A DNA stretch of 64,000 nucleotides from Myrica gale (lineage: Eukaryota; Streptophyta; Magnoliopsida; Fagales; Myricaceae). Shown here piece after piece: positions 12,734-25,175 of the stretch. Within the stretch, counting starts at the first letter, position 1; the number at the start of each line of letters is the position of its first letter. The DNA lies in NCBI GenBank assembly GCA_963930655.1, contig OZ005617.1:8558501-8622500 (forward strand). Direction: 5' to 3'. The position numbers and the translations under genes were made by a program. The notes beneath the pieces were generated by a model. It was not told the origin of the DNA. It worked only from the letters and a program-made list of their open reading frames with translations, and searched no databases.

Positions 12734-12815
12734 GACGCCTCAGTGGTCCAATTGTGCCTCCCATCTCCCATGCGCATGGTTCGAATCCCAGCCTAGCAAA
12801 AATGTTTTTTTTTTT
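12734..12815 (+). repeat. tRNA/SINE-like Pol III promoter module in the 5' LTR
   Basis: Second copy of the module: CGCCTCAGTGGTCC (A-box-like), then GGTTCGAATCC (B box), then T(12). Likely an old SINE insertion fixed in the retrotransposon family, or a tRNA-derived stretch of the LTR itself. Confidence 0.5.
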
Positions 12816-12830
12816 AACTCGGTTCTCATA

Positions 12831-13509
12831 GATTGCTTGTTAAAAGCAATTCTAAGTATTGTGCTTCTACCTAACTTATAATATATATGTGTGTGTTTCA
12901 TTACAAATAATATCTTACAAGAAAATGTGGCTTGCATTTTAAGCTCGAAATTATTTTTCTCAGTGGAGAGTTTGTCGCAGTTAAATGATTGTTTCTGGAC
13001 AAGTTGAGCTGCTATCATTAATTACTCCAGGAAAAAGTTAATCTCAAGTAAAGAATACCCGAATCCAATTCTTTGTTGACAAAATCAAATTCAAACTCAG
13101 ACACATATTATAGATACTCAAAACAAATAAACGACCGTCCAAGGACTGGAGAACACGATGCAAATATCATCACTCATAGATAAACTTTCCGTCTTTTAAA
13201 TGTAAATGTGAATTTGTTGGAGGAGTCAATTTTGGATACGACAAGGGCTTAAACTGCCATTTTCTCAAAGAAAGCAAAAATATATTTAAACATCATTGCC
13301 AGCAGCTTAAGCTGTCCAACAAACACTTTACAGTCTGTTAGATCAAACTAAACACAAATTGCACTTCGATAGATCCTAGATATTGCTAGCAGCCCCCACC
13401 TACTTCCTCCTACCGGACTTCTCTTGTTGGCAAACTAGTCAAGTATTCACGTAGAATTCCACATACTTTTCTATCTTTGACTAGAAGTAAGATCAACTAG
13501 AAGAGTCAT
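12831..13509. other. No gene recognised
   Basis: AT-rich DNA with no supported coding frame, inverted repeat or LTR signal. It may hold a decayed 3' part of the gypsy fossil on its right. Confidence 0.4.
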
Positions 13510-15857
13510 CATTCTCTCTGACCTAGGTGGCCCGCCCTTTGAGAATCACGCATCTCCTGCATGAGCTTCTGCCGCAACTTCCTTTTTGGAACAGAGAGTC
13601 TGTTGCCTTTGGAGACTAGCAAGCCATCCTCAATCCAATATTTCTTTATGATCCCAACCTTGACATCAGCCACCATTTTCAGATAAGCGAGATCATCACT
13701 AGCGTCTAGCGCTCCTCCTCACTTTATCGAGAAAATTAGATTGTAAGGAGGTGACGACCATGGCGTACTCTATCTTGTTGACGGTTCCACGCATTTGCCA
13801 ACTGGTTATGCCACCTTGGTTTATGTTCCCACACAAAATCTTACTCTTGGAGGAACTTCAACCATCGAACTTGCTTTGGTAACAACTTGTTTTGAGAGTG
13901 AAAGCATGTGTTGGCAACATTGTTCGTCTGAAGGCTCTCCAAATCATCAAATAATGGAGTAGTACTGCTAGCATCTCCTTCTTGCGAGTAGAAAACAATT
14001 GCTCAGCTTCGTTCATCTTCCGGCTCTAAACCACAACAGATGGTCCCTCCTGGATCAGCACGTCACCGACGGCTTAGTTAGAGGCAGCGATATGGGCTTC
14101 GAAAGGGAATTCGAAGTCAGGAAGCCGCAACACAAGTTTAGTTGACGCTACAACCTTCAACCTATCAAATGCATCTTGGCATACTTAGGACCATAGCCAA
14201 TTCTGGTCCGTTTTCAAGAGGTTTGTCAGAGGTGCCACCTTATTTGATGGCAACTTGCAAGTCCAAGGAATGCAACCCAGCCACATTCCGAAATTCATGC
14301 CATTCAATAATGGCCTTCACCTTCTTCTCATCCATCATCACTTTGCCTTCTTGGATGCAGTGGCCCAAGAACATGATCTCCTTATGAACAAAGTCACACT
14401 TCTCTTTCTTAACAAAGAGACTCTGCTCTATCAGCTTTAAACATCTTCCCCTTCCGTATGTGTTCCATATGCTCCTCAATTGACCACTATAGATGACAAT
14501 ATCATCCAGGTACACTACCACAAACTGGTTAATGTACTCGTGTTCCATATGCTTCATCAGAAAAAGAAAAGAAAAGAAAAATAACAAAAAAGAAAGAAAG
14601 ACATCATTCATCATATTACAAAATGACTTAGTGCTTCATGCAAGTTGCATTTTAGCCTTAAAAAGAATAGAGTAACCAATTATTTATCTTGGGCCAAATG
14701 AAACACTAAAATATATCCATTGGGCTAGAATAGCCCATTATTATGGTGCAAATTGATGAATTTAAAAAGTTTACGGGCTCAATGTCACGAAATTGAAAAA
14801 TGATGGTGCAAAGATCAGTAACCCCATAATTGAAGGGTGCAAAGTATATTTTCTCCCTATTAAAAAGAGACTAAATATGCAAGTTAGCAACTCAAACAAC
14901 AAACCCTTAAATGTGTGAATTGGGCCAGTTGTTCACACGGGTCTCTAGGCTGGGTAAGAACGTGCACAAGTTAAGGAAGCAAACCGGGTTAACAAGAGGA
15001 TTGTGATTTTAGATCTGGAACGTAAGCAGGTAAAAAGACATGACCTGCTTCATGCATGAGGGCTCCTACTTCTGACTTGGGTTTGGACACGTGCTTGGAC
15101 CGAACCCTTGACTTGGAGTTGGGCACTCTATCGGTGTTAGACTCCTTCATAATGTGTCCTAGGCCTGTCCTATTAACTAATTATCATGGTCATGGATCTT
15201 TAAAACCAAAGGACAGGCGTTCGTTTGTAGTTCGTGTACCGAATTCATGGGCCAAAATTGTCTTTTCACAAAGCTTGGGTTTGCACTTCAAGAATCAAAA
15301 TGACAGTGTTTTGTTTAGTAAGGGTGCTGGCCAAAACGGTGCATGCATGGTTTGAACTTGTAGACCGGTACTCAAAACAGTAGCGTCCCTTCTTTCTTTA
15401 ACCTTGCACCCAAGCCTTTGTTGTAATCCTAGCGGTTGCTATAGACTTTGTCAGGCTAAATCCGACGATTCTTTTCATGTATGATACAACTTTAGATATC
15501 TCTGCTACTTCATTGAAGCCTGGATATATGAGGAGTCAGTGAATCAGTTTCATGCACATCCAAGGACAACAGAATGCACTATTCTCTTGGTGCTTGTGTA
15601 GGAAACAAGCTCAAATACTCTTCCTATCTCCCAAACATTGCCCTTAACTTATCCAAATCATCCGACTAATGTAAGCCTCAAACTATGACTTCAAAATAAG
15701 TTGCGACCCAGATCCTCAAGTGCACGAATGTGACTGGGAAAAGCAACGGGACACGTTGCAAGATTAATGATTTGCCCAGGCATAGTCCTTTCAATCCACC
15801 TTAGAATATGCTCTGAGACAGCCTCTCTTTCTCCTTCAACCATGCTCTGATACCACT
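13510..15857 (-). mobile_element. Ty3/gypsy fossil, pol remnant and primer binding site
   Basis: Minus-strand fossil. A primer binding site TGGTATCAGAGCATG lies at 15841-15855 with LTR-like sequence to its right (about 15858-16100). Reverse transcriptase is at about 14300-14560 (YLDDIVIYS motif), RNase H around 13960-14120 and the zinc-binding start of integrase around 13550-13690. The 14600-15840 part, where gag would be, is not recognisable apart from a short open stretch next to the primer site. Heavily broken and old. Confidence 0.7.
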
Positions 15858-16229
15858 AATGAAAACGAGGATCTTGAAAGTCACCGCTAGGCAGTCAAAT
15901 CCAAAGGGCAATTCATTGTGATTTTTCGACTTGTATATGTGTTTGTTCCATCGTTGCCATTATGTGCTTATTAACAAGCACAAGCATCAGTACGGAAGAG
16001 GCCACGACAAACACATCGATTCGAACATAACCGTCAATGCACATTATCTGCTCTAAGGATGTTGAAACTTTCGTTGGAGCATATATATTTTGTACCCCAA
16101 TCTAAAACTAAGGTCAGTTAAAGTGACAATATATTCACGTACCACGTGACTTTTCTCCTACTTTAATTGACCAATAGTCCTTAGAGATAAATTCGCTTGT
16201 TACCTCAAATTGTGAGATTTTTTAAGGAG

Positions 16230-16678
16230 AAAAATCATAATTAACCCCGTATTTATATGACAAAATCAATTTTGTACCCGCTATATCGAAACGGCAATTT
16301 GAGCCCTTTGTCTTTTCAAAATTATCAATGTTCGTCCCGTCCAAATCAAGCGTTAAATCAGGCGGGAAAATATGTAAAATGACCAAAATGCCCCTCAAAA
16401 GACAAAATATTAAAAAAAGATATTTTATTAAAAAAAATTAATATTTTTATTAAAAAAAATATTGAAACTATTTCAATAATTTATTTATTTCTTAAATTTT
16501 TATTATATCTAAACATTTTTAAAATTTTATTAGAGGGGTATTTCGGTCATTTTGCATGCTTTTTTGTTTGACTTAACGCCTAATTTGGACGAAGGGTGAA
16601 CATTGTTGATTTTAAAAAAATAAAGGGCTCAAATTGACATTTTGAAAATAGTGGGTACAAAATTTATTTTACTCTATA
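16230..16678. mobile_element. MULE-type MITE
   Basis: Inverted repeats of about 150 bp. Left arm landmarks are AATTTTGTACCCGCTAT, CAATTTGAGCCCTTTGT and ATGACCAAAATGCCCCTC; the right arm, reversed, has AAATTTTGTACCCACTAT, CAATTTGAGCCCTTTAT and ATGACCGAAATACCCCTC. The centre is A/T only. No coding capacity. Confidence 0.75.
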
Positions 16679-17044
16679 GATACGAGGCTAACTATGAAAT
16701 TTTTTCCAATTTTTTAAACTTAGTACCGCTTCTAAACTTAGAAATCTTGTACTCTCGAGATATTGATACCGAATGCATTTCATCCCATAGAAACTATCAC
16801 GTAACACAGGTAAGCACATTTCTAACCAAAATTAAAAGTAATTTTGGAAGGAGGGTCCAAATAGGGATGGAGCTAGGAGACTAGTGGACCATGATCCCCT
16901 GCCCTCCAAAAATTTGTAAAAAAACTTCTTTGGAGAAAAAAATATTTTGTTACCAATTTGTTATTGTACTTTGCATTTTGACCCTACCAAAATTATTTTT
17001 TTGTATAACTTGCCCCCTAATCTCTTGTCCATGCTTCGTCTTTG

Positions 17045-17672
17045 TAAGGGTGGGCAAAAATTCCTGTAAGACTCAGAATTTATGGTTCCACTTCTGATTC
17101 CGAAAATCCGGTTCCGATTCTGACATATACCGGAATCGAAAGTCTTTTTTGGTAAATTTCGGAACTGACACCGGAAATTTGCAACTGGAACCGAAAATTC
17201 CTGTATTCTGCAGGAATTTTTGATTTCCAATTTTTCTAAAAAAAGTGGTTTTCAAAATAAAGTATAACATATTGAATTTGATTGAATGTTTAATTTATAA
17301 CCTAGATTTTGGATGAATATTTTACATTTATTGTTAATTTATGATGAATAACTAAAAAATACCAAAATTTTTAGTTAATATTTTTTTAATAAAAAAATAG
17401 GGCTCAAAATAAAGTATAACATATGGAATTTGCTTCTATTTTTATTTTATAATCTATATTTTTGTAAATATGTACATTTATTGTTAATTTATGATGAATA
17501 ACATTAAAATCTTCCAAAAATGCGATCCAAAAATTTTTTTTGGCTCATTAGGGCTCCAAAAAGTATGTCCTGAAATTTTCAGAACCGAAATAAAAAAGTT
17601 ATATTCCAATGAGTACGGGAAAGGATCCGAAATTGGTCATTCCAGTTCTTTATGTTCCGATATCCATTCTTA
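17045..17672. mobile_element. hAT-like non-autonomous element
   Basis: Short ends TAAGGGTGG and CCATTCTTA (imperfect inverted pair), just inside which both sides carry the TTCCGATTCCGG-type words common to plant hAT MITEs. The flanking 8-mers CGTCTTTG and CATCTCTT agree at 5 of 8 positions, so the insertion would be old. Confidence 0.4.
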
Positions 17673-18153
17673 CATCTCTTGGTACAAAGTGTCAATAAAT
17701 AATAATTGGAGGATGCAATACTTTATAATTGAAAATTTATAGTATATATAAAACTAGAAAGTGTAATTTGAAGTAGTAACCACTACCACTTCATCAGACG
17801 TATATACTTCTTATTGTGCAGTGGGTAACACAACTACAAAATATCAAAATTTAAGGGGCTAGCTCAGTTTTGGTAAATTCATGAGTAGAGACCACAAGAA
17901 AAAAAAAATCACTACTCTAATTAGACTACAGTCTACAAACAAGCAACAAAGAAAACCTCAGAAATTTTTATTGTTTGACGGCAACAATTTAGTATTTTTT
18001 TTAAAGTTGAAAAGTTTGACGATATCAAACATCACCTTAAAAATTGCTAAAGTTTTGTTTTGTCGAGTTGGATTCCTGCGCCATTTATCGGCTTTTTATT
18101 CGCCACTTCATTTGTAAGAACTTTGATGCGGCTAAAAGTTTATATTTTTTTTT

Positions 18154-18620
18154 GGTTAATTATACTTGGCATCCGAGTGGTTTGGAGTCCTAGCACTTTT
18201 CACATTATTCTTTCAAATTTTAGACATTTTACCTACGCGAATTGGATCTAGACACTTTACACATCGTCATCTATTATCGGTTATTTTGAACGAAAAAATC
18301 AGTCATGTGTTTTGCACATGTCACACTTGCTCATTTTTCTTCAATATTCAAAAATGCTTAATTATAATTTACAGACACATAATTTAGAGTGTATGACACC
18401 TTGCACATTGTTCTTTTATTTTTGAGATACTTTTCACCCAAAAAAACAGTCATGCTTTTTGCACATGATTGATTTTTCTGTTTGAAATAACATTAAAATT
18501 AACAGAGGGTATGAAGTGTCAAGACCCTCAAACTATGAGGGTGAAATGTCTTAAAATTCAAATAATGGGGTACAAAGTGTTAAGACCACCAAATCACGTA
18601 AGTACAGAGTGTAATTAACT
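18154..18620. mobile_element. MULE-type MITE
   Basis: Inverted ends: GGTTAATTATACTTGGCATC on the left and, reversed, AGTTAATTACACTCTGTACT on the right. The pairing continues through the AGCACTTTTCACATTAT and AACACTTTGTACCCCATTAT blocks. No coding region. Confidence 0.65.
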
Positions 18621-18969
18621 ATTTTTCTTTTCTTGTTTTTTTTTGCTAAAAATTGTATTTAGCTTAAAATATGAAAATCTACTGAATCTAAGGGTGAGTA
18701 CTGGAGTTAGTCATTCTGGTTTCGGTTTCGGTACTCACCGGAATAGAAATTTTCATTCTGGTTCCATTTCGGAATTTTCGGAAACGGGTTCCATATCTAG
18801 GGCTTAAGGCCCAGTTTTGACTTGGGCTATTTTTTTTTTCTTTTTCCCTGTTGCAGCAATTTCATTAATATGGTTTTTAAACATATCATTCCATCATGAT
18901 CATCAAGACATAGGAAAAAAAATTACATAATTACATTTTGTCCCAAAAAATATACATGCAAGGATCTGC

Positions 18970-19191
18970 TTAAACGATTAAGGCTATTGACCAGCATAAC
19001 AGAAATAGGATAGTGCGTCTAATATGGACATAGGGAGGTGGCTTCATCTTGTTCTGCATGTCCTTCCATGTTAAGTCAATCTTGAACTCCTCTTCAACAT
19101 AAGCCAAAGGTAACCGATAGAAGACTGCCTGAATTTGAGGAGAATTTATTTTAGGTGTTGTGGGGGAGGGGGCAGAGAAGAGAGCAAACAA
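18970..19191 (-). CDS. Unrecognised short coding-like segment
   Basis: A minus-strand open frame of 73 codons whose middle, LPLAYVEEEFKIDLTWKDMQ followed by NKMKPPPYVHIRR, has the balanced look of a real protein rather than a chance frame, and ends in a hydrophobic tail. Its start lies beside an (AG)n run and could be a splice boundary. I do not recognise the family. It could be the last exon of a minus-strand gene or of a transposon-borne gene. No partner exon was found. Confidence 0.25.
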   Translation of the reverse strand: MFALFSAPSPTTPKINSPQIQAVFYRLPLAYVEEEFKIDLTWKDMQNKMKPPPYVHIRRTILFLLCWSIALIV

Positions 19192-19214
19192 GAGAGAGAG
19201 AGAGAGAGAGAGAG
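19190..19214. repeat. (AG)n microsatellite
   Basis: About twelve AG dinucleotides in a row, upstream of the unrecognised minus-strand frame. Confidence 0.9.
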
Positions 19215-20402
19215 ACTGGTGTATGGTTATGATGAAACATATGTAAGATATCTAAGTGGCAAATGAAATTAAACATGAGAAAATGAAGTTCTCTTCCTTA
19301 CTCAAACGTTGCTATAAAGACATACATGAATATCTAAATATACGAATGAAGAAATAAACCTTCAACCAAAAGTGAAAGAGTTGAAGGAAACTCAATCTAT
19401 ATACTCAACCCCAAATGATATATCTGAAAACTAATTAGTGCACTAGATAGTAAATCAAACAGTCACACAAGGGCTCAATGTATTACCTGCTTTATCAAAC
19501 AGGTTTAAAAACATATGTCAATTCCAAAAATCACGATTTGGCATTCTCTTTTCAAAATTTAAGAACTTGGAAGAATAAAATGGAAGCACTACAAACACAA
19601 AAATATGGGTCCACTGCGACAGATTGTTGGCCAAAAGGCAAAAGGCATACCATCTAACATTAAATATATTTTATTTTCAATTCATTTGAATAAAAAAATT
19701 AATAGCAAAATGACTCAATATATCTAAATAAACTATAAACAGCTATGTTCACAATCTAAAGGATCTAAGCATAAACAATAAGTCCAAACTCCAATCATCA
19801 AAGGGAAAATTAGAAATGTTCACAAATATTCACTATTATCAAACATGTTCACATTTCAATTATCAAACATGTTCATTATCAATTATTGTCACGCCTCGTG
19901 CCCGTACTTACCCCTTAGGCTCACTTATAGAGATAGCATGCACACAGACGGGGATTACGGCACGAATCATCCCAAACAACCTTATCTGATTTACCTTGAA
20001 AAAACTGAGCCAAAGTCTTATTTGAAAATAGATTTATGATTAAAATTATTAAAATGTATCAAGGGGAAATCGTAGTTTAGGAAATGACGGTAAATCAACT
20101 TATATTAAGCAGTTTTTGAAGCGTTTTATAGTATGAAACCTCTAGTATAAGCGAAGGCTTAATAATATAAGGAAAAAATAGGAAATAAGAAAATAAACAA
20201 ATACTCGAAAATAGTAAATACCCAATTTCATTACTAAACACGAAATCATTTCCAAAAACGTGTCCTCCATGAGGACTACAAAAAGGGTTAAGTACAAAGG
20301 TGGGAACTTTCTAAATCTTGTCAAGCCACTACAACCGCGCTTTAACCGAGGAATAACACATCCAAAAATAAATAAAGAAAACGCCATCTAAAATAGGGTC
20401 CA

Positions 20403-21081
20403 CTAAACCTCCTCATCAGTATCGGAGGTGAGGTCTATGATATCAGCCTTAGGCGGGACGCAGCTACTCTCCGCCGGCGGAGCCGAAGGAGTGTATTCGA
20501 GTCTAAGGAACTCTGGTGGCACATCGATCAGGCTGAAATCCTCTAAACGGGGGAGTTGGGGCAAAGGTGGTTCCTTGAGGAACCAGTGGGGTTCATGCTC
20601 CACCAGTACCTCATACGCGTCTGTAACCCAAGTTCGAACCTTCAGGACTAAAATGTAGGGGTCGAGGTTCAGAGTCAGCTCGTTCTCGAACAGCTTCATC
20701 TTCAATATCCGTGGCGCCACAAAAAATGATGCAAAAACATAAAACAGGGTGAGTCCTACTGACTCAATAAGGTCGGGGAGGGGAACATGCTCATACATCA
20801 CAGTTCATGAATTAGAACGTAAGGTATCAGTGAAATAATAATTTCAAACATACAAGACATGGAAGTAACATAAAGAATGTATGCAAATGCATTTACTCAT
20901 CAAATGGTTTCCTAAGGTATTCCCGGTGTCTGCTCTGTTCACCCCCAGAGTCGAGTTGTGCGTCCTTCCTCTCCTCGTGGGACTGTCCCGTGTCACCTAT
21001 ACCAGGACCCTTAAAAACGATGTCATAGCGCCCAGAAGGAGTCCACCCACTCCCTGTAGTGGGGGGTTGCACTCTCCTCAT
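20403..21081 (-). other. Antisense open frames inside the 5.7-kb element, ending in a SUMO-interaction-like motif
   Basis: Two minus-strand frames, 20893-21081 (62 codons) and 20403-20801 (132 codons). The larger is GC-richer than its surroundings, has a hydrophobic start, a proline-rich middle and ends ADIIDLTSDTDEEV; IIDLTSD followed by acidic residues is the consensus shape of a SUMO-interacting motif. The family is unknown to me. The two frames could be exons of one transcript (a GTAAAT donor exists at the end of the first), but no clean acceptor in the right phase was seen. Confidence 0.35.
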
Positions 21082-23258
21082 ATGCCCGGTACCATCACTC
21101 TTTCTTCAGTAATCACCTCGTAGGCTTGTGGGTTCCTGACATTTATTTTCCTCTTGTGCAATTAATGCACGAATATCATTCTTGTGCAATCTATACATCC
21201 AAAATATCACATGGTATGACTTGAAAACATAAACCAATAAGTGCTTGTAATTTCAATGCACGAACAATTAAAAATACAAATACCATAAATTACATCCGTA
21301 ACTGAACTTTAGATACTCAATCAATTTATGTTTCATATGGTTTCCAATTAATGGACCCCTTTTTTAATTAAAGAATTAATAAAGTTTATTCTTTAATAGA
21401 ACTAATTTAAAGCATTAAGTATAAATTTTATAACTAAATAATAATTATGTCCTAGATCCCCAAATAAAAGCTTATTGGACCTTCTTTGACCCTACAGGGC
21501 GTATCCCTAAAATATTATAAGGTTTTGTGCTTATTTAGCTAAACAAACTTTGTGATTTGAGCCCCTAATTCTTCTCGGTTTGGGCTCAAACTTGGGCTTC
21601 CCCATTCATTTTTCGTGCTCTACCCAGTCATATGTTTATTTTCCCATTTTGGAACTTTTACCCCAACGTTTTACATGACCTTCAGGGGCATTTTTTACCT
21701 TTCCTTACATAATGTTTGGCTGAAATTTTTATAGTGATGTCCTGATTACTTATAAATATTATATGGAAATTTTCATAAAAATATTCAAAGGAAAACTTAG
21801 GGTCTTTTTGGGTAGTGGCCATTTTTGGATGAAACCTAACTAAATATTCTTACATTTAACGAATCTTGCATTTAGACGCATTAAATCAATGATCTATCTA
21901 ACACACTCTTGTAAATGAGCTCACAGCGCACATAATGTGAGAGATTCTCAAAGAAAATGAAGGTAAACAATAATCATTTTCACAATTCCATCATGAACAT
22001 GCATTTGACATCATTTACAAGCTTTCAAGTACCAATATTCATCTTTGAACTCTCAAGTTCCTTTCCAGGGCTTTACATGACCTTCTTTTCATCAAAGCCT
22101 TGTACTTTCCATTCGTCCATCATCAAGATCTTCATTGATCAACATACTACATCAAGTGCATGAAACATGCATCATCAAGCTAGGGATTACACATGCAATG
22201 CACCCATCAACTTCAATGGCCGACCCGTGGCCTATAGGTCCCTAAAAACCAAGCTTTTAGCCACTGATATGGCTTATAATACAACCCAAAATCTCTTTGA
22301 ATAAACAAAGTTTACACAACAACCTTTTCTTGCAAATACTTCAAGGAAAACTCAAGGTTTCTCTACATGCAAATGTTTATAGTGCAAGATCTCATATTGG
22401 CACATAGGCTTTTCTTTTGCAATAGTCTACTAACATGCATTGAACCTAACATGATTCCCATCCAAATAGCAAGCAAAGTACACGAAAATTACATTTGGTT
22501 CACAATGCAAGATGCATGTAAACTACCCTTACCAAAGCACCAAGACTGACCCTTACCGTGGTAATTTTCGGATGGCTCCAGATAGGCTTGAAAATCTCCT
22601 AAAGCAAGTATATATAACTTATGGTTAGAAAAATTAGGTTAAAAAGTAAGAAGAAGATGGATAGGTCAAGGAAAAGATTATAGAAAATGAGGCAAGGGAG
22701 GGTTCATGGCCGAACACCCCCTCCCTCACCAACCATTTCCTAGTTTTCTTACCCCTTTCTTCTTTCTTTCCCCTATCACCTCCCTTATCTTCTTCTCCTT
22801 CTTCTCTTTTCCTTCTCCGACTGCTCACTCTCCTTTCTCTCTTTGCTCACTTGATCGACACACACACTAGAGCTCTAGCACTACACGGCTTGGTTGGTTT
22901 TTTCTTTAAACCAACCAAGTCATGATTTAGTCTAAGGGACCTGCAAGAAGTAAGCCCCATGGCTGGCCAAAAGAACGACAAGAGTTGGTCCAAAGGAGCT
23001 ACAAGAAGCAAGCTCATTGGATGACCAATTTGGGCGGCAAGGGGCAAGAGAAACCAAATGGCACACTCCCTCCCTTTTCTGGGTAATCATTAGCTACAAA
23101 GATAATCCTACACAATCTCACTCAATGCATGCCTATTGGCCTTGAATTTCATTGCACTATGCATGCTAAATGGACAAGGAAATGAGACAAGACAATGAGA
23201 CAAGGAAATGAGACAAAACTCAAGGGTTTGAGAGAGCTTGTCTTGTGACCAGACTTGT

Positions 23259-23425
23259 CCCCGGTCATCCCGAGAGTACAGCACTCGGTCATCCCGGGAA
23301 TACAGCACTCGGTCAACCCAAAAATTCAGGACTAGCTCATCCCGGGATCCAGTTCTCGGTCATCCCAGGATCCAGTTCTCGGTCATCCTAAGATCCAGTT
23401 CTCGGTCATCCTGGGAGTCCGGTCA
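23259..23425. repeat. 23-bp minisatellite, about seven copies
   Basis: Consecutive units CTCGGTCATCCCGGGATCCA-type with changes between copies, GC-rich, inside the 5.7-kb element. Confidence 0.85.
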
Positions 23426-23898
23426 GCCCAGTCCTCCGAGTCTCCCCTGTCTTAAACTGTGCTCTTGTTGTGTACTGCCAGAGTCAGGATAAAACCAGGC
23501 TCCACATAGTTCAATAAACTTACAAAGGCAACTACTAAATTTCAAAATTACAAGACATAACAAGGTGCAAAGAGAAATAAGAATGTAAGCGCACGGAAGA
23601 AAATTAAATGAGCACTAGCTCTATATATTATACATAAAAATTGTATCAACAAGTGGACCAAACAAGGAAGGGCGTTACAGCAAGCCCCAGAGTTCTAGGT
23701 CAAAGTCCACCTTTAATAACCCTAGGCCCAATTGAAATTTAAATGCAATGAAATAAACATTTTAAAATAATTAAGCTCAAATAAAATCAATTACATTAAT
23801 AAATAAAAATTAATTTGGACAAATATTACCCTATTCAAAATTATCCAAATTAATCTATATTTTTAAGGGAACAAAACTCAAGTCAAATAAGACATTTA

Positions 23899-25175
23899 TG
23901 TGAGTCCTAGGATTAATGCAACCCAAGAGGGGAGTGAATTGATTTTCTAAACTTTTCGCTTTTAACCCCCAAATACGTGTTTGCAAAGTAACTACTAATT
24001 TAACACAAGTATATAATATGCAACAAGTGTAAATACGTGCTGAAAGTAAAGAGTAGGAATAGAGAAGCAAACACGTGATTTTTATGTGGTTTGATGAACC
24101 CGCCTACATCTACCCCTCAAACTCCTTCACCGAGCCTTGAGGTTTTCCACTATCTTCCAATAACATACATTCTAGCCTCCGAGTGCTAGAGAACCGTACA
24201 AGTGTTTTCTCGAGCTTGACACTCAAACTCACCCAAGTGATTTTTTGGGCTCGCCACTCACAACCTAACCAAGCTTTGAGATATACCCTCTTTAAGCTTC
24301 TTCTTTAGTGAATAACCTCACTAAAGGAATCACCTCTCTTGATATGAAGATTGAAGAACAAAATTATCTCAAAGAGTAGATATGAAAATGGAAAATTTTA
24401 TCTCTTGATTCAGACAAAGACAAGGATATGAAAGTGTGTTTTGTGTAAATGATATGAGAAATATGGAATATAAAGGTTTGAAATATTTCTCAAGTGATTT
24501 AAATGATATGTGGTCGTTGTGTATTAATTTTGGACGTTATGAAGGTGTATTTATAGGTCACATATGAAAACTAACCGTTTATAGTCGTTGGGGTCGTTTG
24601 TTAAAACAAGCGGGTCGACTGCTACATGAACCAGTCAATCGTTTCAAGTTACCGTTACCCAATGGTCATATTGTCAAAAGCTCAACGACTCTATTTTTTT
24701 AAAAAAAAAAACCCGGTCAACCGCTATACTAAGCGATCGAAGACCGATCGACCGCTTTAACTTAAGCACATAGTCCGGTTATTTTAAAACCATATTTTTA
24801 ACCACATTTAAACATCCAATTTTAATGACTTACTTCCCATAAATATATGAAATGTTTGAGAGTTTGATTGGGGTGTATTGAAACCTTTAAAAATATTTTA
24901 ATCTTTCAAAAAAAAAGGTAAAACGGTTTATGCACATTTTCAAAGATATGCAAGTGTGATTCATAATCCTTGTCAAAAGTGAAACAAGAAGTTACAAGGA
25001 TTGTACTCTAAGGTCTTGAATCTTCACTTTTGAGCTCCTTGCATGTTCTTGATCTTCTTTCTTCGAGTCTTTGGCTCTTTCATCAAAAATGTCTTTATAT
25101 TTGAAGATGTCTGTTTTATAAACTTGATCCATTTATTGAAATCATCAAAATCTTGATTGTGCACAAAAGCCAACA
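23899..25175 (-). mobile_element. Solo LTR (copia-type), minus orientation, ATTTA duplication
   Basis: On the minus strand it begins TGTTGGCTTTTGTGCAC and ends GGTTGCATTAATCC...GACTCACA. It is flanked by ATTTA at 23894-23898 and 25176-25180. It has a TATA-like TATTTATAGG region and matches the plus-strand LTR at 58413-59633 over its whole length. No internal retroelement sequence lies beside it, so it is the product of LTR-LTR recombination. Confidence 0.85.

Larger units (their letters stand above)
9879..12830 (-). mobile_element. Ty3/gypsy fossil with both LTRs, gag only
   Basis: Minus-strand fossil. The 5' LTR is about 11572-12830, the primer binding site complementary to initiator tRNA-Met is 11559-11570 (TGGTATCAGAGG), gag lies at about 10545-11336 (with KARRWW and ERFFP motifs and an arginine-rich, zinc-knuckle-like end), the polypurine tract is near 10360-10370, and the 3' LTR begins at 10355 and is cut off at about 9879. 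No pol remains between gag and the 3' LTR, so it is a deleted, non-autonomous copy. The LTRs differ by many substitutions and a ~100-bp indel, so it is old. Broken. Confidence 0.8.

Noticed and set aside
14640-14870. MULE end (GGTGCAAAGTATATTTTCTCCC)
   Set aside because: It resembles one terminal repeat, but no inverted partner was found nearby.
15056-15355. 99-codon plus-strand frame
   Set aside because: Lies within the gag zone of a minus-strand gypsy fossil; composition shows no domain.
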